A DNA stretch of 24,717 nucleotides, from NCBI GenBank assembly GCA_003008705.1, contig PDUO01000139.1, forward strand, positions 2,552 to 27,268, given 5' to 3'. A program made the position numbers and the translations under genes. The notes beneath the pieces are model-generated. The model did no database searches. It was not told the DNA's origin and saw only the letters and a list, made by a program, of their open reading frames with translations. The stretch is from Pezicula radicicola (taxonomy: Eukaryota > Ascomycota > Leotiomycetes > Helotiales > Dermateaceae). Positions 1 to 10,892 of this stretch are shown here, piece after piece (the first letter of the stretch is position 1; each line of letters opens with the position of its first letter).

Positions 1-100
1 GCGTCCTCTACTACCTCTACTACTCCTACTTATACTACTTCTACTACCTCTACTACCTCTACTACCTCTACTACCTCTATCTCTATCTCTACCTTATTAT
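1..100. repeat. CTA/CCTCTA-rich simple sequence
   Basis: Degenerate trinucleotide-type repetition of CTA and CCTCTA units, with no G after the first few bases. CpA and TpG are absent. It probably derives from a coding or simple repeat stretch inside the RIPed element rather than being a separate feature. Confidence 0.6.
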
Positions 101-2410
101 CCTAATCCTAACTCTACTACCCTAGATTAGTATAATCTCCCTATATAAATATACTTAATTCTTCTACCCTATTGATAATTACTTATATAGTCTTCTAAAA
201 TAATAATACTAACTATAAATAATATATTACTAACTCTTCTACTTCCTAGGGTAAAAACTACTAGATGATCTTAGCCTTCTTACTATACTTATACCCTTTA
301 TAATATATAGTAATAAATAAAACTATACCCTCATCAATGAATATATTATAAATCCCTCTATTGGCTATATTTCGATAGTGGATACTAATAATCTCTGTAG
401 CTTAGGTAGCTTATCCCCTAGTTAAATATATTAATACTAATAACTTCTCTTAGAATTTCTTAACTTTCTATTTATATACACTAACTATATTATACCTCCA
501 CTAGATCTCCTCTCCCTACTCCTCCTAAATGAACTCTCGTTTCAATATAGGCTCTTCAACTATACGTCTAGTTAACCACTCCCTACTAGGTATCTTGACC
601 TTGAATTGATTTCGTATATCCTCTAAAAATAACTACCCAACCTTCTACTCCGTGGGATTATCGACGATATTAGCCTAATCAATCCTAGATAATAGCTAGC
701 CCTGGATATCCCTATACTTATCTATCTGTAATATTAATAAATCCTTGATTAAAACCCTCCTAGTCTCGGCCACTAACCTATAGACTATACTACGAACCTA
801 TTATATATTAAACTAGATCTACTAGTATAAAATAGTATTACCTCTCTAACTAATATACCCCTCGGCTAGTATATAATACTAGATATATAACCTATATATT
901 CTTAAATCTAATATCTAATCTATAGGGCTAGGTATACCTAGACTAGATATCAATATTATAAATTTCTAGCTTATCTACTATACTAATTCTATATAGCTCC
1001 GGCTAGTCTCTTCGGCCTCCTCCTAGCTCTTGCCTTCCTATACCTTCTAGGTAATACTAGCTTATCGGGTCTAGTATACCTAGAAAATCACTATCAACCT
1101 AGCTAACTTAATAACACCGGATAAAATAGGTATATAATCTTCTATATTGGACTACCTACCTCCTAGCTAGATTACTAAAACTACTAACCCACTAATAATA
1201 CTACTCTAGTACTAGTTATTGTCTAATTTATAGTCTAATAATATAATATAAAACTATAATACTTAGCTTTCGACTTCTTTTCGGGTCTACTTTACTTTAG
1301 TCTAGTCTCCTTCTCCTTGGCTAACTACTTCCTCTATAGTTACCTTTAATCGGTTAAATACTCTCTATTACTTCTACGTTATCTTGAATATAGGCTTCTG
1401 GTCTATGGGTATTCCCTTAGCCCGGTGGATATAACTTAATATCTACTTCTACTACTATATATAATCCTGAAATATAGTCTTATCTATCTAGCTATTGAAT
1501 AGCTTACTAGCTTTCTAGCTACTCTCCTTCTGATTAACTTCTACTAATACGAAATAGTCTATAACCTTGGTTTTAGCTACCTTCTAGGTTACTTGGATTA
1601 TCTATATAAATGAATAATAGATAACTTCTAATATAGGGTTATCCTTGTTATCAATAGACTAAACCAATACTTGTATTTTCTCTGTATCCTTTTCTTCTAA
1701 ATACCTAGGCCCTCCTAAATACTATAACCATAGATTAGGCTCTCAGGATTTATCTATAGCTTCGATCTTCTTCTAGCTAACCTCTTCTACTTTCTTGAAT
1801 CCTTTGTTTATACCCTCTTTAACTCTATCTTATATACTCCTGGGTTCGGGTATACTTATATTACTACCCTAGCCTCTAGTAACCTTGAAAAATACTAACT
1901 TATAGCCCTACTTAAAAAATCACTAGTATTAGACCCTACCTCGCTATAGTACTTCTAGTACTTCCTATAGGCTATTCTTCTTTAGCTATCCTCTTTTCTG
2001 GGGGTTCTCCTATTTATATACTATACTATAATACTCTTGTATTCTCTATACTATCTTGGAAACGAATAGATATTTAAATACTCTACTTATATTTATATTA
2101 AATATATACTAGAACCTATTAGCTCTAGGGGCTACTAATATTATAACTAGTATAGATATATCTAATAGGAATAGGAATATATACTAACTTAACTCCTCCT
2201 TGTCCTAGATTAACCTATTAATTCTATAAATGGATTCTTGGATTTTTTAATATATTTCTTTAGTAAAACTATATAGGTATTTAGGTATAAAATAGGATTC
2301 GATCTAGCTAGGTAATATAGTAAACTAATACTTCTAGTATATTATAACTCTAAAATCAAGTAAATAAACTATAAATTCTATAATAATAATAAATCTATTA
2401 TTAAATCTTT
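1..2410 (-). mobile_element. RIP-degraded repeat element, copy 1 (helicase/recombinase-like protein remnant, truncated by window edge)
   Basis: The sequence is AT-rich and strongly depleted in CpA and TpG. Conceptual reading of the minus strand gives long protein-like stretches broken mostly by TAG/TAA, which RIP would make from CAG, CAA or TGG. Around 180-420 the reading contains pieces such as LTGG, RNIFIDEG, YYKGYKY and EELVIYYLWLVL. I recall similar strings from large fungal RecQ-like or telomere-linked helicase-type proteins that sit in repeats; this is memory, not a search. Around 480-660 another stretch reads LFLEDIRNQFKVK and REWLTRRIVEEPI. The protein's C-terminal side would lie left of base 1. 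Parts of this block recur about 3.3 kb to the right. The first 100 bases are a CTA/CCT-rich simple repeat. The right limit is approximate. It is certainly RIPed repeat DNA; the family assignment is tentative. Confidence 0.5.
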
Positions 2411-2640
2411 ATATATATTCTACTCTTTTTTTTCCCTCCCCTTCCCTCTTATCCTAGTACTCCTCGATACATTAGGCGTGTTTTAATATTAAACCTTATC
2501 TAGATATCTATTCTCGTAACCCTAACTACTACTTAGGGTTATACTACCTTAATAATAACTTAGAATATAATAAATCCAATAATTATAATAGATTTAATAG
2601 GCCTAGTTAGATTATCTATATTCTTATAGTACTTTAATAG

Positions 2641-2924
2641 TACTTCTAATTATAATTTTTCTATAAATCCTACTAGCTTAGTTTTTTAAATCCCACTAGC
2701 CCTATATTATTATTATTATTATTATAGTTATATAGGAAATTAAATTCTACTAGCCCTAGTAGGATTTACCTATACTAGTTAGTACTTCTAACTATAATTT
2801 TTCTATAAATCCCACTAGTCTAGTTTTTTAAATCCTACTAGCTCTATATTATTATTATTATTATTATAGTTATATAGGAAATTAAATCCTACCAGCCCTA
2901 GTAGGATTTATCTATACTAGTTAG
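2641..2924. repeat. Tandem duplication, 2 x 142 bp
   Basis: Copy 1 (2641-2782) and copy 2 (2783-2924) are nearly identical end to end. Each contains a TTA microsatellite run and short motifs of the type AAATCCTACTAG, which recur inverted as CTAGTAGGATTTA, so each unit can fold on itself. The unit lies between the two copies of the larger element. Most differences between the units are C/T, as expected from RIP after duplication. No coding potential is seen. Confidence 0.9.
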
Positions 2925-2939
2925 ACTTTATTTTTACTT

Positions 2940-5690
2940 TTATTTAAAGAGACTACTAACTTAGTCCTACTTAATATAGAAGCTAAGAAACTAGTACTAC
3001 TTCTAGCTAATCTTCTGAAACTACTCTTACTAGCTTAGAGTCTTGAATTAGTCTTTGGATATTAAGTAAGTATAAACTATACTAGTAGTATAGATACTAT
3101 AACTAGCTTATAAATCTTATAGACTATCTCCTTTAGGATTATCCTTATTAAAGTAGTTATTATTAAGTATCTTAGGCTTATCCTCGTCTTAAAAGATATT
3201 ATATAGATACTTCTAACTAATAGTAATTATAACTTACCTTTATAGATTAATATTTAACCTAATACCTATCTATTCAATAGACTTATATTAGAAGATCTTC
3301 TAGAGTTGATTAGATACCTATATCTTTAGGGGTTACTTAGAAGAAGAGCTCTTATTATTTAAACTACTCTTATAGATAAGATAAGATATTACTATTCTAG
3401 TATTATTCTCTACTTCTTTAGTTAATTTAGATCTCTATATAAATATACTTAGCTCTATAGTATTATTACTTATAATCTATATACTTTTATAGAATAGTAG
3501 TATAAGTTAGAGAAAATATATAAGTAGTTCTTTAATCTCTTTAGATAAGAAGTACTAAATAACCTTAATCTATTTACTTAACTTATACCCTTTATAATAT
3601 AATATTATAAAATAAACTAAGCTATCCTTAATAAAGATATTCTAAACTTTACTATTTCTAGTATTCTAGTATTAGATCCTAATAATCTTAGTTATATAAA
3701 TAGTCTAGTTACTAGTAATATATATAAGAAGTAATAACTCCTCTTAGAATACCTTAAATTTATACTTATACTTCTAGATAGTCTTCTAGTACTATTAGAT
3801 TAGTTAACTAGGTCTTTTAAATTATAGTATATCCCTCTATAAGGCTAGCTTACTTATAACCCTCTTTATTAACTATTTAGAACCTTCTATACTATTAATT
3901 AAGAATTAGTTCTAGAGATCTTTAAGGAATAACTATCTAATACTCTACTTAGTAGGGTTATTCTAGATCTTATCCTAGTAGATTTTAGATAAGGGTATAC
4001 TCTAGATCTAATAGTATAAATCTATTTATAATATTAGTAACTTAGTAATTAACTAGTCCTAGGCCTAGCTTACTAGTCTATATACTATCTTTTAGACTTA
4101 TTCTATATAGAATTAAACTCCCTGATATAAGAGAGTATCCCCTTTCTATTATATAGTCCCTTTAATAGTAGTATTATATTAGATATAAAGACTATAGATT
4201 TAGGTCTTAAATATCTAATCTATTAGAGTTAACTTCTTATACTTACCTATTAATATTATAAATTAATAAGATATCCCTTATATAAGCTTAATATAACTCG
4301 GGCTCTACTCCTCGGCCTCTTCTTAACTCTACTACTAGATTAGCTTCTAAGTAATACTAGTTTACTAAGTTTAATATACCTTTTAGATAACTATTAACTA
4401 AGTAAGCTTAATAATAATAGAGAGTTTAGGAGTATAATCCTTAGGTATCTTCTAGTCTTTATCTTCTTAGATACTTAGAATAGTTAAACTACTAATAACT
4501 ATACTCTAGTATTTATTATTAATAAGGTTATAATTAAGTAAGGTAATATAGAGTTATAGTAGTACTTTTTAGATTTTATCCTAGAAGTATTAATATATTT
4601 TATCCTTATAGTATTATTCTTCCTTTTAGTAATTAGTTAACTAATCTATAACTTTTATTAATATATTAAGATAAACTTATTACTATATAGTTAACTTGAA
4701 ATAAGGTTACTTATCCTCTTCTAAGTCCTTATAGTAGATAATATAACTAAGGAGTTACTTCTAAATAGTAGTATACTTCTAAAAAGTATTTAGCTTTATC
4801 TTATAATTAAATAATCTCTTAGGTTTTTTCCTTTACTTCTTCTAGTTAATCTTAATTAATACTACCTTTCTAATAATACCTTTAATAATAATACTCTATT
4901 TATCTTGAATTATCTTATTAAATACCTTATAAATAATATATAACTTAGTTTTATTATCTTAGTTAATTAGTTTAATTAACTAATATAATTCTATAGAGTT
5001 AAATTAAACTAGGTACTAGATCTATTTTATAAATTATAGTTATAGATTTAGTTTAAGAGACTTATTAATAACCTTGATCTTCTAATATTAGACTACCTAG
5101 ACTTAGTTCTAGCCCTCGTTAATTACTCTCTCTATCCTATCCTATATACTCTCAAGCTAGGGGCTACTCTAGAGACTACTCTAGCTCTTAACTCTTCTAC
5201 TAATCTTGAAATACCTTAACTTTAGACCTTGGATAAAAAACTACTAGTATTATACTCTACTCTACTATAGTATAGATACTATAATCTAACTAGTATTCTT
5301 CTTTAGTTATCCTTTTTTATTTAGATTCTTCTAGTTATATTCTATCTTATAATATCTTTATATTTTCTATATATCTTTATAGATATACTAGTATAGTAAT
5401 TAGTTATTAATACTATAAAATATATACTATAGTTTATTTATCTATAGTAGTAATAATACTTAAATAGACTCTAATATATCTACTAGGAATAAGAAGAGAT
5501 TCTAGACTAAAATATCTTAATTAGGAATTAATCCTATAATATACTTAATCTAGTCTATAATCCTTTATTACTCCTCCTTTCTAAATCTATATAAACTATC
5601 TATACTAAAGTAAACCTTAATCTTACTAGGTAATATAGTATATTAGTACTTCTTATAGATTATAACTTTAAATATTAATAGATAATTAAA
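2940..5690 (-). mobile_element. RIP-degraded repeat element, copy 2
   Basis: This is a second, more heavily mutated copy of the 1-2410 element in the same orientation. Anchors at a constant offset of about 3.3 kb include the CTATATAAATATACTTA string (near 140 and near 3436) and the stretch around 1000-1110, which corresponds to about 4300-4410. Copy 2 has lost more C and G than copy 1, so the two were mutated to different extents. No open frame survives. Limits are approximate. About 2940-3390 has no partner in copy 1 inside the window and may be the part of the element that lies beyond base 1 for copy 1. Confidence 0.55.
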
Positions 5691-5850
5691 CTAGTTTATA
5701 GTTAGTTTATAGTTTAATTATTAGTTACTTAGTTATTTATAACTTAGTTATCTATAGCTTAGTTATTTATAACTTAATTATTTATAACTTAGTAGTTTAT
5801 AGTTTAATTATTTATAATTTAATTAGTTTATAATTTAATTACTTTTATTA
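5690..5850. repeat. Short tandem repeats, period about 18 bp
   Basis: A run of imperfect units resembling AGTTATTTATAACTTAGTT is repeated many times, with variants TTATAGTTTAATTA. The units are themselves partly palindromic (TTATAA cores). It sits just past the right end of repeat copy 2, where a terminal or subterminal repeat of the element would be expected. AT-rich composition lowers the certainty. Confidence 0.6.
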
Positions 5851-7030
5851 CTTAGATAATTATTTACTCTAAATATAATATTAATATAAACTTTATTCTC
5901 TATATATCTTTTCTTCTTCTTATATAATATAAACCTCTATATATATAAGTCTATTTAGATTATCTAAGTTTAAAAGTAATAAATACTAAAACTATAAAAA
6001 TAAATATAAATAATTATAATATACCTTTAATTTTAAATTTTATAATTCTAAGAATAAGATTAGAATTACTATATATAGTTTATTATTTCTTAATATTTAT
6101 AACTTCTTATATAATCTCCTTTCTACTTATTTTTATAAACTAATCTAACTTTGAAAATAAACTAATCTAATTCTTATATCTTATAACTACCTTATTCTAC
6201 TACTATTAAAATTAAATTAATCTAACTTTAGATTAGTTAAGTAATAAGAGATAGAATAGAATCAAGGGATAATAGATTACCTTAACTTATAATAGTTATA
6301 GTACTAGTATTACTTAACTAAGAGTAGATAATAAGTCTTTAAACTTAATCTAATTACCCTTAGTATATATAAACTATTATAGATAGTATAGAGAGTTATT
6401 ATTATTTATAATAAGTTATAATCTAAGTAAGCCTAGTCTTACTTAGTATCTAGTTATTATCTATAGGAATTTTTAATATTTTATTACTTTATATATAAAA
6501 TATATAATATATTCTAATATTATATATTAAACTATAATTATTATATTTATTATATAATCTTTATTATTATTTATATTATTATTATTATAAAGAATATTTT
6601 AATTTTATAAATAAATTATTTATTTAAATATTACTAGTAATAATCTAAATTATTTTCTATTAATAATATATTTATTAAAGTTAAAGATTTACTCTAATAG
6701 TACTAAGATAACTAGTATTCTTATATAGTTTATTTATAACTCTCTATATATATAGTTTTTAACTTCTTTATATAATAGAAAGAACTTCTTATTAATATAC
6801 TTTATATCTTTATATATATTATTAATAATTCTATTATCTTAATATTTATAAAATAAATCTAGCTATACCTCTAGATCCTCTACTACTTTACTCCTATTAA
6901 CTATATATAAATCCTCTATACTTATTATATCTACTATTTATTTTATATATTATATCTTAGTTCTATAGTAGCTATAAGGGTTGAAAATAATCTTAAAATA
7001 AGCTTTAATCCTCTTATATTTAATACTTTA
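5851..7030. other. RIPed AT-rich DNA without recognisable gene
   Basis: Almost pure A/T/TpA sequence with residual CTA and CTT words. No open frame, no recognisable domain and no clear repeat. Composition changes abruptly near 7030, where CpA and TpG reappear and GC content rises. This marks the left border of the gene island. Confidence 0.7.
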
Positions 7031-8060
7031 TAAGACACCCTCATTTTCAAATAGCTTGTTAAAGTAAAAGAGTTTATATCATGGATTAAGGACCGTGGAA
7101 CACTAAGAGCGTGGTGATAATCACCACTAGTGCCTACATAGCTAGCTACTAGGATATTTGAGTAGCAAGGCTGCTGCCGATAAGGGAGGCTCTCAGACTC
7201 GTTTATATAGGTATCTGCTGAATGATTACATTATGGTCCGCGCAATATATAGGCCTCCTACTTTTTAGAGCCTGAATGGCACATAGCTTTGGTCATGGCA
7301 ACCACGGTAGTACCCTAGTATTTTATACCATGTGCCGAACAGTGCTAACTGGTGAGATTTAGCTAGGCCAAGAGCCTTTGCCTGTCTGCGTGAAACCTTT
7401 ACATAACTCTAAGCGGTATGTTCACTGAGCTACTATTGAAGCTGGAGACTAATGGATCGCATCTGCTTTTCGGTCGATCCTTGCACCAAGAACGAGGACA
7501 GGCGCAAGTTCAATAGACAGTATAACATAACTGGATTATGGACAGATGGAAATGTTTACGCATGGAAATCTGGTAGGCTACTACGGTTAAAGTAGACACG
7601 TTCGGTCCTAGATTGGGTCCTGCGGCGAAGTCATCCATGTGATTGAAGCCATAATGAACATGTCAAACGAAGTTACGAAGACGTTTATATTTAGACGCTA
7701 TATTTCCGAACGTGAAATATTAGAACTAGGGGATATGGTCTGGGGTTTGAAGCTCTAACGGTGGTGTGGATCCATAGGTTTTCTTGCGCAGCCCATCATG
7801 CTCGGGGGCAAGCTTATGGCTTTTCCAAATTATGATCTACTCGAGCCTCTAGCAGCTGTATGCAATAATCACCAGGCCGTAGGATATGTGAACACAAAGG
7901 TCCTGCCAAGTCAGCAGGCGTACCATCTGTTATCGTTCAAAAAGCCAACACGCTTGTCTACAATTAAGAGTCGGAAGAATGTCTGTAGAGGTGTTATTAA
8001 GCTTCCTCTGTATTTTCAAATTTTCGCACAAGGCCTTGTTCACGATGCTTCATACTTCCC
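7031..8060. other. Left edge of gene island; no supported gene
   Basis: Composition is normal (CpA and TpG present), but I find no convincing gene. The longest open stretch, 7798-8079 plus strand (93 codons, ATG at 7798), matches nothing I know, has no domain and runs into the LTR at 8061. The original P450 stop codon, used before the LTR insertion, lies at 8040-8042 on the minus strand, so 7031-8039 was once the P450 3' flank. A near-perfect palindrome GTGGTGATAATCACCAC lies at 7111-7127. Confidence 0.5.
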
Positions 8061-8265
8061 TATTGATATTCTAACTTGACTAGTTGCTGTATTGTCCAAG
8101 CTGGAGCAGAGCTCCCTATATATAAGCTACTGCCGTGTCAGTATGACTCAAAGAGTGAGTCAGTACCATGCATAAGGAGCGACTTAGTACTATAAAAGGA
8201 TCTTAAAAGGAATGAAGGATGATACTAAAAATCACGTGAAACACCCCCCTTATGACATTCTGACA
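8061..8265. mobile_element. Solo-LTR-like insertion A (205 bp) with 5-bp target-site duplication TTCCC
   Basis: Flanked by TTCCC on both sides (8056-8060 and 8266-8270). It begins TATTGA and ends CTGACA, matching the TGTTGA...CCAACA ends of the related element at 15583-15785. It contains a TATA-like CCCTATATATA, a late ATAAAAGGATCTTA block, TGACTCA (8144-8150), TGAGTCA (8156-8162) and TCACGTGA (8232-8239). Length, ends, TSD size and absence of coding capacity fit a solo LTR, perhaps copia-type (inference); a short non-autonomous transposon is the alternative. It lies in the 3' end of the P450 gene and supplies its present stop codon (8250-8252, minus strand). Confidence 0.8.
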
Positions 8266-10325
8266 TTCCCCTGCCGAATAGTAACTGTCAAAAGCATGCT
8301 GCCGCATTCCATGGTTCCATTAGAACTGAGAGACCCAAGAAACTTTTCCCTGCTGAAACTGGGCCCGGCCTTGAAGTGGAATCGATATAATATTGTCAGT
8401 AGGAACTGCCGCATCTCTAGTATTGCGAGTGTCCTGCCAGCACAATTGAAAAGACCTGACCCGAAAGGACTAAAAGCTTTGGGGACGTGGTTGAATTTTT
8501 CCGGTCGGAGGCTCTCTGCCCATCGCTCTGGCATGAACTTTTCCGGATCAGAGAAGCACCGCTCATCTCTGTGCATGGTCCAGACACTGACATAGCACTG
8601 ATTGGTAAGGGTTAGCGGTGAATCTATTAAAATACAGATACCAATGTACGTACGTGAGTGTGCGAGGGAATAAGTTTCCCGTTCACTATGTGCGGGGAAT
8701 CGTCGCTGTCGGCGTATGATCTCTGCGACAATTCAGGAGCAGGAGGATAGAGTCTGAGGGCTTCATTGATCGTGCCATTTATATAGGGAGCCTGTTCAAT
8801 TCCTAAGGAAATTTTGTAAGATTAGATGACCTGGGGAGAGTGAGCAACATACCTAGCTTCGTCCCTTGGGTAAATCCATTCTCATGCAGCTCATCAATTT
8901 CCTTCTGAAGATTCTCATAAACTTTTGGCTCTTGCACGAGACAGAAGAAAAGGGTTCTGTACAACGATCAGCTTCTCGCATATCCAGAATATGAGTCCTC
9001 AACGTACGTGAGTGCAAATGTTGTAGTATCGCTTCCAGCAATAATAATTGCTTTGGCGTCCTCTCGCAACTCAGCTTCCGTTAACTTGCCCCCAGATTCT
9101 TCGTCCTGGGAGAGTAAATAAGAAAATATATCAGCACGGGTAGCTCCCTTCGCTTTACGTTCTTCGAATCTTTCGTTTCCAAATTTAACGAACTCCATCG
9201 TACGCCGTTTCATCTCGTTGTCCACAGGTAAATAGTGGACAATGTACTTGCACCACGGGACTTGCATCCATATAGTTCGCATTTTCATAGCCTGACGAAT
9301 GTAATCCCGGTACATATGAGGTACACCTCCATAAATGTTAGATGGAAACCAAGATATAGCTTACTTACCTTTTTTGACCATTCCAAATTCATTGCCGAAA
9401 CCAAGGTCTCCCATTATATCAAAGGCAAAAAAGGATGCCCAATCAGCAAAATTGATTTCTCCTGCTTAAAAAGTCATTACAGCGTTCGGTGACATCGGTA
9501 GGTCTAACTTACGCCCATCGCGGGAACGGAGCTGCTCTGATAACACTTCTAAGAGCATAGATATGCGTGGTTCGTACTGTTGCAAGGCTCCGGTCGTGAA
9601 CCCCTGATCCCAGATCCGACGACGCAATCGGTGCTCAGTCCTATCCCTTACAAACGTCACGGAGCGTGAATTGGCCCACGGTGATCCATCCCAATGGGGG
9701 CCTTTGCCCATCTTCGACATAGGGCCGTTGATGAAGGGTGCGTCGTTAGGATCACAAAAGGCGAGATCATTGGGGCCAACTCTGACTACATTACCATACT
9801 GAAAGAGTTAGTATTTTCCAAGTAGAGTAGAAAGATTACCATTACCTTTTTATGTATCTTATCTACATCTTCGTAGAATCTGCCAGTTCGAGTGCGCCAT
9901 GCCCACTCGATCTTCGTGACTCGGCATAGCTTGGGTCCAGGGTAGTGGCGAAGCGGATGCAAATAGACACGGTATATAACAATACTCAGTCCAAGAGTAA
10001 TCAAATAAAGTAAGCCAAACATTACTGCTGCTAGGAAGGCGCCAGAGTTAGCCCGAGCGGCGAAGCCATGCTCGGAAAGGGCTCGAAAGAAGCTGATGGT
10101 CTGAAGAGAGAACAGAACGGCAATAAACGAAGAGATCGTTGGCTCATATTTTCGAAAATACTGATGGGATGCAAGTCCCGCCACAACGGCGACGACTACA
10201 ACTTCATAGAATGTGTTGTCGAGCAGGATAAGCTTATCCATTTTGTTAAAAAGATTGTTTAACGACTCAAACGAAGATTCAACGTCTACCTTCAGGAAGG
10301 TTTTGACTCCTTTTACGCCGGACAT
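8250..10325 (-). CDS. Cytochrome P450 monooxygenase, membrane-anchored (592 aa, 7 exons)
   Basis: Haem-thiolate monooxygenase, presumably ER-bound. Modelled exons: 10325-9846, 9798-9513, 9461-9369, 9326-9008, 8956-8853, 8802-8654, 8597-8250. Introns are 42-56 nt with GT-AG ends and phases agree throughout. The N-terminus has about three hydrophobic segments before HPLRHYPGPKL, longer than the usual single anchor. Motifs: YGNVVRVGPNDLAF (from 161), I-helix AGSDTT (383-388), ExxR EALR (441-444), PERW (500-503), and the haem loop FGSGLFNCAG with Cys529. Phe527 stands where an Arg/His is nearly invariant. The start is the first ATG; no good upstream alternative exists. It is divergent from the BVMO gene across a 567-bp shared promoter. 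The last five codons and stop come from LTR insertion A. Substrate unknown; CYP family not assigned. Confidence 0.93.
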
Positions 10326-10892
10326 TCCCAAACTCCGTCCCGAGTTAGTAGGTGCTAATTAGGCAGTGTAATTTGCAAGTTTAGTAATAACCCCTACCTT
10401 TACCATGGGCCGAGGTTTAGCTCATATGCAGCCTCGGCAGCTTAAGGTAGCTTCCTAATATACTTGCTACCTATTGCAAGGGTAGATCAACATACAAGGA
10501 TAGAGTATCCAGCTTTAGGATACCGTGCCATAGGGAATATCCCAACCAGCTCAAGCCGAGGACATACATCTCGTTAGAGCCGCGATACATGAGTCGGCTG
10601 ATACAAGGCTCACACTCACAAGCTTTTATACGGTAAAGATACAAAATTCGTAACTACAACGGAATTTACAGTATGCCTTGATATGCTCCACATTTGGGGA
10701 GGCTGTATAAAGGCGCGAGATAGCCAACCTATTTTGTAGATTGTATTCTAAGGTAATTCCAAGCATCCCGGCGCTAAAGGTATTCCGTCGTCCTCTGTCT
10801 TTGTCTACGTCACTGCAAAGAACTCGGAAACATCCTCATTTCCGCTGAACCTGTTGTTTACCATTCTGGTTGCTTCGATTTCATTTTCAACC
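10326..10892. promoter_or_regulatory. Shared divergent promoter of the P450 and BVMO genes
   Basis: 567 bp between two divergent start codons, so the genes are probably co-regulated. TATAAA at 10706-10711 is a candidate core element for the BVMO gene, about 180 bp before its ATG. CCGAGG occurs at 10410-10415 and 10556-10561, and its reverse complement CCTCGG at 10432-10437. Three copies of a CGG-containing hexamer in 150 bp could be sites for a Zn(II)2Cys6 regulator (inference; no regulator gene is in the window). A CCG...CGG arrangement also occurs around 10579-10597. Confidence 0.55.

Noticed and set aside
1..100. Telomeric or CRISPR-like array from the regular CTA/CCTCTA spacing
   Set aside because: Units are degenerate trinucleotides without spacers, and the telomere hexamer CCCTAA is not repeated; a RIPed simple repeat explains it.
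7798..8079. 93-codon plus-strand open frame starting with ATG
   Set aside because: No recognisable domain, runs into the LTR-like insertion, and lies in the former 3' flank of the P450 gene; most likely chance.
8212..8595. 127-codon plus-strand open frame
   Set aside because: It is antisense to the last P450 exon, which has clear haem-binding motifs.
10854..10892. N-terminal extension of the BVMO upstream of the chosen ATG
   Set aside because: The extension begins with TTG; the first ATG (10893) has a strong fungal start context and leaves all family motifs intact.
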